Below are positions 58,862 through 64,000 of a stretch of 64,000 nt of DNA, one piece after another. The DNA comes from Sphingobacteriales bacterium. Its GTDB lineage: Bacteria > Bacteroidota > Bacteroidia > Chitinophagales > Chitinophagaceae. Location: NCBI GenBank assembly GCA_016235125.1, contig JACRLZ010000007.1:372001-436000 (forward strand), given 5' to 3'. The notes under the pieces are model-generated. The model was not told the origin of the DNA. It did not search any database and saw only the letters and a program-made list of their open reading frames with translations. A program made the position numbers and the translations under genes. The first letter of the stretch is position 1. Each line of letters begins with the position of its first letter.

Positions 58862-60871
58862 ATGAGAAAGACATTTCAAATATCATTTTTCGGTGCAGTG
58901 GTTTTAAATATCTTCATTGCCATCAGCAGTTGCAAAAGTAAAGAGCAGGCGGCAGCGGGTCATTCCATTATTACTGGTAAGACTGTTGCACTAACAGATC
59001 AAAAAATTGGTGAAACGGGTATCCTGTATGTAGATAAGCCTGGTGATTCGCTCAGCGGACTGCTGATGTATGTATCTGATGCAGCATTTGCTTCATCCCG
59101 GCGGTTCAGAATGTCTTATGCCCCGATAACCAGTCATACATTCGGGCCCGATTTCAATCCTATCAGTCCGCTGATCACTATTTCATGCGGCGGCGGATTT
59201 TCTGATTCAATTGTTACAATGGAGATTCCCATCCATCTTCCCGAAGGAAAATTTGCTATGGGTTTTTTATATGATGAACGTACCGGCAAACTGGAAGGCA
59301 TGCCGCTTCTTAAACTGGAAAAAGACAGGGCGGTGGTGGCATTCAGAAACTTTGAGCATTCAGTTTCCCGGGGATCAGCAATGGCCGCACAGGTTGCCGG
59401 CGCCGATGCGGAACCTGTTACCAAAATTGTAATGAGTGCTGTGGATGAAAAAAAACTGCGGCTGGATAAATATGATTCAGGGTTCCGGCCGGGAGTGGAT
59501 GATGTTCCCAGCACCAATTGGGGCTCTGCTTTGATGCCCGATGGGCATTGTTCGGGCCAAAGCCAACTGATGATGTGGTATTATGCGAACAAAAAAAAGA
59601 ATGGAGCATCCGGCTTATATAGTTTTCTTGAAGCAGATGGTGGGCCGCCGACACCGGGATTCTGGCAGGATGATACGAAAGCCATACGACTTTCCTCGTT
59701 ACTGCAAAATGCAGAAGAAAATATTTCTTTTTTCAAGCAGGAACTAAGTGGATTGATTGTGCTTGGCGGGATGTTTGCTACTGATCTGATGACGCTGTAT
59801 GCATTCAGCTATGCCATCCGACTCACTCATGAGCCCCAATATATCTCTATCCGGGAGGATTGGAATGTTCGGGAAGGACATGCGATACTGGTGTATAAGA
59901 TCGAAGATTATGTTCTTTATATAGCTGACCCGAATAATCCGGGTAATAAGACCAGGAGGATCATATTTGATGATAAGCTTGATAAGTTTCTTTACTATAG
60001 GGCCTCCGTGAATGCTGGTGCACCAGGCAAGGATTACAAAGCTTTTACTTATATGGGTACCACCTCATTATTATCCAATTCAGTGATTGAAAAATGCTGG
60101 AAGGATATGGAAGACGGTACACTGGGTCAGAATAAATTCCCGGCATATACTATCAAGGTCTATAACAATAAAGAATTTGTACCCTTCGAAGATGGGTTTA
60201 CTACAGAAGAAGACGGGGATGTTCTCTCTTTCGCAGTTGAATGCGCTGTTCCGGCTGAGATCGTGGCGTATGAAGAGACAGCGACATTGCCGGTTATTTC
60301 TAAAAATGTAAAAAAAGGCGACCAGGGAAATTATATTACCGAAAGTACATTCAGGGTAACAGCAGGCGAACATAGAATAGGGATCTATGTCAGGGACTTA
60401 GCCAATATTAAGTGGATCGGGTTCAAAAGAGCCAAAATTAAAATAGTGGATAAGGAGGCAGAAAAACCGCTACCGCCGGACCTTCTTCCGGTTGAGGGCT
60501 ACTTAAATGCAGAACTTTATGTAAACCGCCAGACGATCATTCTTGAAGGATTACAGTTTCATGCCCGGAACACCAATGGTTCCAGTAATTTTTCCATTTG
60601 GGGAAATGCAAAAGATTTGCGCCATAATATGGAAATTACCAGTAATACATTTAATGGTGAAGGAGAATATAACGATGCTTCTGCTTCCTTTTCCTCAAGC
60701 ATAAATGATGACACATACGGGACCTATGTTAACCAGAAAAACGATGCACAATTGATCATTACAAAATGGGGCGAGGGCAAACTGGAAGGTGCTTTCACTT
60801 TTGATGCTTATGATAACTACTATAAAAAGACGGTTACTGTTCGTGGGCAGTTTAAATATAAAATACCATGA
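58862..60871 (+). CDS. Lipoprotein with papain-like (C39-type) peptidase motif
   Basis: 669 residues from the ATG at 58862, with the lipobox ISSC after a hydrophobic signal and an Ala/Lys linker. The N-terminal third is beta-rich (about 40-215). The middle holds a candidate Cys protease fold: PDGHCSGQSQLMMWYY (Cys230), VREGHAILVYKIEDYVLYIADPNNPG (His340, Asp356), i.e. Cys-His-Asp/Asn in papain order, with helices between. The C-terminal third is beta-rich. No named family recognised, and activity is inferred from the motif. Monocistronic. Confidence 0.75.
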   Translation: MRKTFQISFFGAVVLNIFIAISSCKSKEQAAAGHSIITGKTVALTDQKIGETGILYVDKPGDSLSGLLMYVSDAAFASSRRFRMSYAPITSHTFGPDFNPISPLITISCGGGFSDSIVTMEIPIHLPEGKFAMGFLYDERTGKLEGMPLLKLEKDRAVVAFRNFEHSVSRGSAMAAQVAGADAEPVTKIVMSAVDEKKLRLDKYDSGFRPGVDDVPSTNWGSALMPDGHCSGQSQLMMWYYANKKKNGASGLYSFLEADGGPPTPGFWQDDTKAIRLSSLLQNAEENISFFKQELSGLIVLGGMFATDLMTLYAFSYAIRLTHEPQYISIREDWNVREGHAILVYKIEDYVLYIADPNNPGNKTRRIIFDDKLDKFLYYRASVNAGAPGKDYKAFTYMGTTSLLSNSVIEKCWKDMEDGTLGQNKFPAYTIKVYNNKEFVPFEDGFTTEEDGDVLSFAVECAVPAEIVAYEETATLPVISKNVKKGDQGNYITESTFRVTAGEHRIGIYVRDLANIKWIGFKRAKIKIVDKEAEKPLPPDLLPVEGYLNAELYVNRQTIILEGLQFHARNTNGSSNFSIWGNAKDLRHNMEITSNTFNGEGEYNDASASFSSSINDDTYGTYVNQKNDAQLIITKWGEGKLEGAFTFDAYDNYYKKTVTVRGQFKYKIP

Positions 60872-60967
60872 AATAAGTGAGAAAACCAATGGCTAGCTCC
60901 GAATGAATCATCTGCTCTCAGGGATTGTTTGCGGTATGATCCGTATCGTTTCCTGTATACCGATAAT

Positions 60968-61162
60968 TCAAATCTCAATCCGCTCCAGCACCAGCATCGC
61001 CTCCATCAGTTTGTTCCAGGCGTTTTGCCATTCATGTTTGGCGGTATGTACCTGTTCCTTATGCTCGTCTTTCAGCGGCTCTTTCTTTTTAATATAGCTG
61101 TCCAGTTTTTCAAGAGTAGCTTTGTTGAGCTCTTCGAATTTCTTTTTATGTTTCGGTTTCAT
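60968..61162 (-). CDS. Small charged helical protein downstream of the PAAR-FecR gene
   Basis: 64 residues, 17 of them Lys, wholly helical (MKPKHKKKFEELNKATLEKLDSYIKKKEPLKDEHKEQVHTAKHEWQNAWNKLMEAMLVLERIEI given in motifs only: LNKATLEKLDSYI, HEWQNAWNKLMEAM). It lies 29 bp downstream of the PAAR-FecR gene on the same strand, so it is probably co-transcribed. No signal peptide; could be a cytoplasmic chaperone-like partner. Unnamed family; it could also be spurious. Confidence 0.5.
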   Translation of the reverse strand: MKPKHKKKFEELNKATLEKLDSYIKKKEPLKDEHKEQVHTAKHEWQNAWNKLMEAMLVLERIEI

Positions 61163-61191
61163 GTTTGAATTTATATATAAATCTATTCAAT

Positions 61192-62898
61192 TTATGCTTT
61201 GCTTCTTTTCTTTTTTGCAAACAGCACAATGATTATCACCAGTACTACTATCCCCCCGGCTATGTACAGTATATTTTCCCGCAAAAAAGTCCCCGGATTA
61301 AAAGTACTGCTTTCCGGAGTTTCTTCTGTTTCGGTATTGGCAGAAAATGTTGTTTTGATAGTTGTATTATCCACAGCAGCTATTCTTTCTTTTATGATCT
61401 CCCGGGCTGAGTTTTCTTCCAGGGGTAAAATTTCCATTTTACCATTTTCATACCTGTAACTAAAACCCGAATCCACATCATTACTTATGCCTGAGGCTTT
61501 ATCTGTTACTGTTACACTGCCATGATAAACATTGACCATTGATTGAAGGCTGTCTGTGATAACAATAAACTTCGTTCCTTTCGGACGAATTGCCAGCTTC
61601 TTTAATTCGATAAGCAGTTTCTTACCTGCATTGACATCGCCATTTGCTGCCAGGGTACCGTAATATAATTGCAGTTTCAATTGCTCCGGAATATTTTCCA
61701 GCACTTTGATTGACGTTGAAGGCATCAGCGAAACCATGCCTTGTGAACCATTGGAAAAACTAAGGAGACCTTTCTCGCCGGTTTTGATCTCATCATCTTT
61801 CATGAGGGTTATCTCTCCGCCTGCTTCTTTATTGTTTACAGTTACATCTTTATTCCTGATCAATGAACGCTGGCCCGAAGCCTTGCAAATATTACCTATG
61901 CTTCCGCAATGCTGTGTTTTTGAGAATTCAAATAAAGCGGCAGCTTTTCCATTAATCAGTACTTCATCGTCACCACTGAGTATAGTAAACGTATTGGGGC
62001 CACAGCACACCATGTGATAACCTACATCACCAACCCGTGCAGCAGGATGGCCATAAATTAATATATCAGGGCTTCCGGTAGTGATGGGACCAACCGCTGG
62101 ATGCGGACAAGCTGGGCATCCATGGGAATCCCCCTTTGTTTCTACCCGGCAACCCTGAAATGCATACTTACTTACATCTACTGTTGTCACCGGGTATTCT
62201 CCTTTATAAGTATTGCCTTCATATTTAACTGTGAGTATGATCTTATTGCTGCCAACCGAGTTAAAAACCGGGCGACTGAGTTTGCCTTTTTCCGGTTTAA
62301 ATGTGGCGGTTCCGCTCCATTCCACTTTATCTGACAGGTCAACTTCGTTGCCGTCTTTATCAGTAACACTGAAACTTGCGCCGAATACCCAGCCTTTATT
62401 GAAAACCTTTGGACTGGGGCCGGCAGGAAAAGTAAGGGCAGGCTTTAATTCGCCGCCTACCGCAGTAAAATCGAAAAAGGCTCCGTCTTTTATCGGACCC
62501 ATGTACACCTTTCCTTCCATCTTATTACCATTTAACGAACCCAATATGGTCATGCCCTGCTGACTTTGTTTTATCTTTCCGGCATCCTTCATTTCTGAAG
62601 CCACAGAACCTGAGACATCCAATTGGCCTCCTTCTATTGTGCCGGTTATAGTACCCGACAGATCAATATAATCATCAGGTTCGGTACGGCTGCCTCCTTT
62701 AAAATGCAGGCTGATGCTTACCTCATTTTCAGGAGAAATATTGAGTGTCAGACTGTTTGAATAAACAGCAACATTGTCGCTGTTAGGGCCAACTACTCTA
62801 AACTTGCCAGTATAAGTATTCTGGCTTTGGCACAAAATTGCCATGCTCAGCAGCAGTAATGCCGAGAAGAAACACTTTTTCATAACATTTTTCTTCAA
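61192..62898 (-). CDS. Exported PAAR-FecR fusion protein with C-terminal membrane anchor
   Basis: 568 residues with signal peptide (MKKNVMKKCFFSALLLLSMAILC up to SQ). N-terminal beta region (30-245). A PAAR domain at about 255-345: GDSHGCPACPHPAVGPI, GSPDILIYGHPAARVGD, HMVCCGPNTFTILSGDDEVLINGKAAALF with the His/Cys metal-site residues. A FecR-type beta domain at about 350-470 (EITLMKDDEIKTGEKGLLSF, LKLQLYYGTLAANGD). Membrane helix at 542-560 followed by KKKRSKA, so the domains lie outside the cytoplasm. PAAR normally tips a type VI or eCIS spike; here it is joined to FecR and membrane-bound, and no spike gene is nearby. Confidence 0.85.
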   Translation of the reverse strand: MKKNVMKKCFFSALLLLSMAILCQSQNTYTGKFRVVGPNSDNVAVYSNSLTLNISPENEVSISLHFKGGSRTEPDDYIDLSGTITGTIEGGQLDVSGSVASEMKDAGKIKQSQQGMTILGSLNGNKMEGKVYMGPIKDGAFFDFTAVGGELKPALTFPAGPSPKVFNKGWVFGASFSVTDKDGNEVDLSDKVEWSGTATFKPEKGKLSRPVFNSVGSNKIILTVKYEGNTYKGEYPVTTVDVSKYAFQGCRVETKGDSHGCPACPHPAVGPITTGSPDILIYGHPAARVGDVGYHMVCCGPNTFTILSGDDEVLINGKAAALFEFSKTQHCGSIGNICKASGQRSLIRNKDVTVNNKEAGGEITLMKDDEIKTGEKGLLSFSNGSQGMVSLMPSTSIKVLENIPEQLKLQLYYGTLAANGDVNAGKKLLIELKKLAIRPKGTKFIVITDSLQSMVNVYHGSVTVTDKASGISNDVDSGFSYRYENGKMEILPLEENSAREIIKERIAAVDNTTIKTTFSANTETEETPESSTFNPGTFLRENILYIAGGIVVLVIIIVLFAKKKRSKA

Positions 62899-62993
62899 AG
62901 TTTCATCAGTTCATGTTTGAAAAAAATGACCAGGGTCAGATGTAATACTGCTATTGATTAGTTTTTCCAAAAAAAAGTACAATCCGGGGTTAC

Positions 62994-63011
62994 AACACCG
63001 TTTCAGGTGTT
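62994..63011. promoter_or_regulatory. Hairpin before the PepSY-like gene
   Basis: AACACC-GTTTCA-GGTGTT; the centre is about 27 bp upstream of a -7-like GAATTTTA (63029-63036), itself 17 bp before the ATG at 63054. Confidence 0.3.
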
Positions 63012-63053
63012 TACCAATCCATGTATCAGAATTTTAAAACGTAATTTAAAAAC

Positions 63054-63524
63054 ATGAAAAACAGAATCATCATCGCAGCTTTAAGCATATTCTCCCTTTC
63101 TGCCTGCAGTAAATCAGCCCTTGATAATAATAATGGAAGCGGAACTGCCAATGTGATACCGGCTTCTTCCGTTCCTTCCGCTGTTATGACCTCATTTAAT
63201 AACAGTTTCAGTAATGCCACAGAAACAGAATGGCAGCGCCACAGCAGCAGTTTTGAAGTACAGTTTAACCACAGCAGCCAGCGCCACAGCGCCGGTTTTG
63301 ATGATAACGGTCACCAGTCATCTCATTCTGTCATTTGTCTTGAAGCAGCGGTTCCGCAGGTGGTACTGGATGCGTTCCGTTCAAGATTTCCGACAGATAA
63401 TGTATATGAGTGGAAGTTGAGAAATGACGGAACCTGGAGAGCTCATATCATGAGAGGTTCTGTAAAATATGAGGCTACTTTCAGCGCTTCAGGAGCATTT
63501 ATAAAATTTGAACAGGCAAAATAA
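63054..63524 (+). CDS. PepSY-like lipoprotein with His-rich insert
   Basis: 156-residue lipoprotein (MKNRIIIAALSIFSLSAC then SKSALDNN). Body fits the PepSY-like pattern found in Bacteroidota: SSVPSAVMTSFNNSFSNATETEWQR and VPQVVLDAFRSRFPTDNVYEWKLRNDGTWRAHIMRGSVKYEATFSASGAFIKFEQ. Between them is a His/Ser-rich segment (RHSSSFEVQFNHSSQRHSAGF, GHQSSHS). A terminator follows. Divergent from the PAAR-FecR gene, convergent with the truncated gene at the window end. Confidence 0.85.
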   Translation: MKNRIIIAALSIFSLSACSKSALDNNNGSGTANVIPASSVPSAVMTSFNNSFSNATETEWQRHSSSFEVQFNHSSQRHSAGFDDNGHQSSHSVICLEAAVPQVVLDAFRSRFPTDNVYEWKLRNDGTWRAHIMRGSVKYEATFSASGAFIKFEQAK

Positions 63525-63549
63525 CCATGAAAGACCATCAATAATTCTG

Positions 63550-63575
63550 ACCGCCTCATTACGAGGCGGTTTTTT
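63550..63575 (+). terminator. Intrinsic terminator after the PepSY-like gene
   Basis: Stem ACCGCCTC / GAGGCGGT with loop ATTAC, then T6; the T run reaches the stop codon of the convergent gene. Confidence 0.9.
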
Positions 63576-64000
63576 ATTGCCTGGCAGCAGAAAAGGGAAT
63601 CACATTCACAGTTACAGAAAAACCACCGTTTTTCAGAGATTGAATAGCCCGGGTGGTTTCATATACACCGGATGCTGCATCTCTTGACGGAACAATAACT
63701 ATCTGCTGAGCATTTCCTCCTTCAATATTTATCACTGATTGACTGGCATTGGTAATATTGACCGGAACATTCGTTGACAATCCTTCCAACCCGGCCACTT
63801 TGATGTGGATCTGAGTACTTTCTCCCTTCCGCAAATTAGTTTTGTCTGCAGAAAGTTGTAGTGATATAATATTGGTACTTGCTTTTTGTGTGCTTCCTCC
63901 TTCATTACATTGTATAGTAACCGGGCCGGTAATATTGTCGGGTGTTTTTATATATAGCCGGGAAGGTGATTCTGCGAGCAATGTTGCTTTTTGTCCGTTA
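63574..64000 (-). CDS. Beta-rich (Ig-like) protein, 5' end outside window
   Basis: C-terminal 141 residues of a longer protein; the frame is open to position 64000. Content is beta-rich with DNITGPVTIQCNEGGSTQKASTNIISLQLSADKTNLRKGESTQIHIKVAGLEGLSTNVPVNITN, a bacterial Ig-like or invasin-type strand pattern, then SRDAASGVYETTRAIQSLKNGGFSVTVNVIPF. It would be upstream of the PAAR-FecR gene on the same strand but separated by the PepSY-like gene. Family and start unknown. Confidence 0.7.
   Translation of the reverse strand, partial: NGQKATLLAESPSRLYIKTPDNITGPVTIQCNEGGSTQKASTNIISLQLSADKTNLRKGESTQIHIKVAGLEGLSTNVPVNITNASQSVINIEGGNAQQIVIVPSRDAASGVYETTRAIQSLKNGGFSVTVNVIPFSAARQ

Noticed and set aside
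61192..62898. PAAR protein as part of a type VI secretion system
   Set aside because: It has a signal peptide and membrane anchor and no VgrG, Hcp, sheath or ATPase gene is in the window.
1..64000. CRISPR arrays, tRNA or rRNA genes, insertion sequences
   Set aside because: I looked in all gaps and saw no regularly spaced repeats, cloverleaf-like segments, rRNA-like sequence or transposase gene; a tRNAscan or Infernal search would settle the RNA genes.

Overview
This window looks like chromosomal DNA from a Bacteroidota bacterium, most likely of the Chitinophagaceae (order Chitinophagales). Four things point there: -7 promoter boxes of the form TAnnTTTG (often TACCTTTGC followed by C-rich sequence), many short lipoproteins with a Cys right after a signal peptide, a C-terminal type IX secretion (T9SS) sorting domain, and gene pairings typical of the phylum (panC beside a short glycogen-synthase-like gene and a DUF4270 lipoprotein; a GSCFA protein). 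I recognised no rRNA, tRNA, CRISPR array, insertion sequence or prophage. No gap between genes exceeds about 300 bp; the largest (50082-50363) shows nothing I can name.

Region by region. 1-5 kb is a leftward block: ppk1 and a Ppx/GppA phosphatase (polyphosphate metabolism, overlapping by 4 bp), panB (pantothenate) and a truncated ALDH7 dehydrogenase at the edge. 5-7.7 kb holds a Crp/Fnr-type regulator followed by three small envelope genes, with three copies of the palindrome TTGACAAATGTCAA around them. 7.7-12.6 kb has rfaE2, a flippase-like membrane protein and panC leftward, then a short GT5-like gene and a DUF4270 lipoprotein rightward. 12.7-31 kb is mostly housekeeping: metK, rlmB, an HMG-CoA-lyase-like gene, GSCFA, galM/galK/NahK-like kinase, miaE, rpsO-pnp, prmA, plsY, an M48 peptidase, DUF3052, CYTH and dnaG, with an orphan polyvalent-kinase-like gene between pnp and prmA.

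31.2-39.6 kb is the most system-like part. Two paralogous pairs, each a TPR sensor histidine kinase plus a LuxR-type response regulator, alternate with a lipoprotein esterase, a small secreted protein and two unknown exported proteins. A shared element, AAAATCACCC with or without a GGGTGA partner arm, lies 40-42 bp upstream of a -7-like box at all four transcription-unit starts, which suggests one self-regulating regulon.

39.7-47.4 kb carries an EF-G paralogue (EF-G2 type) lacking the catalytic His of G3, two LVIVD-repeat lipoproteins, a T9SS cargo protein and a pentameric ligand-gated ion-channel homologue. 47.5-56.4 kb is leftward: a soluble five-PAS histidine kinase, then a cluster of GMC oxidoreductase, gluconate-dehydrogenase subunit 3, a four-domain beta/gamma-crystallin protein, a class-I-terpenoid-synthase-like protein and an LVIVD protein. 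56.4-64 kb has a type I pullulanase, a lipoprotein with papain-like Cys/His/Asp motifs, an exported PAAR-FecR fusion with a C-terminal membrane anchor, a PepSY-like His-rich lipoprotein, and an exported-looking protein cut by the window edge.
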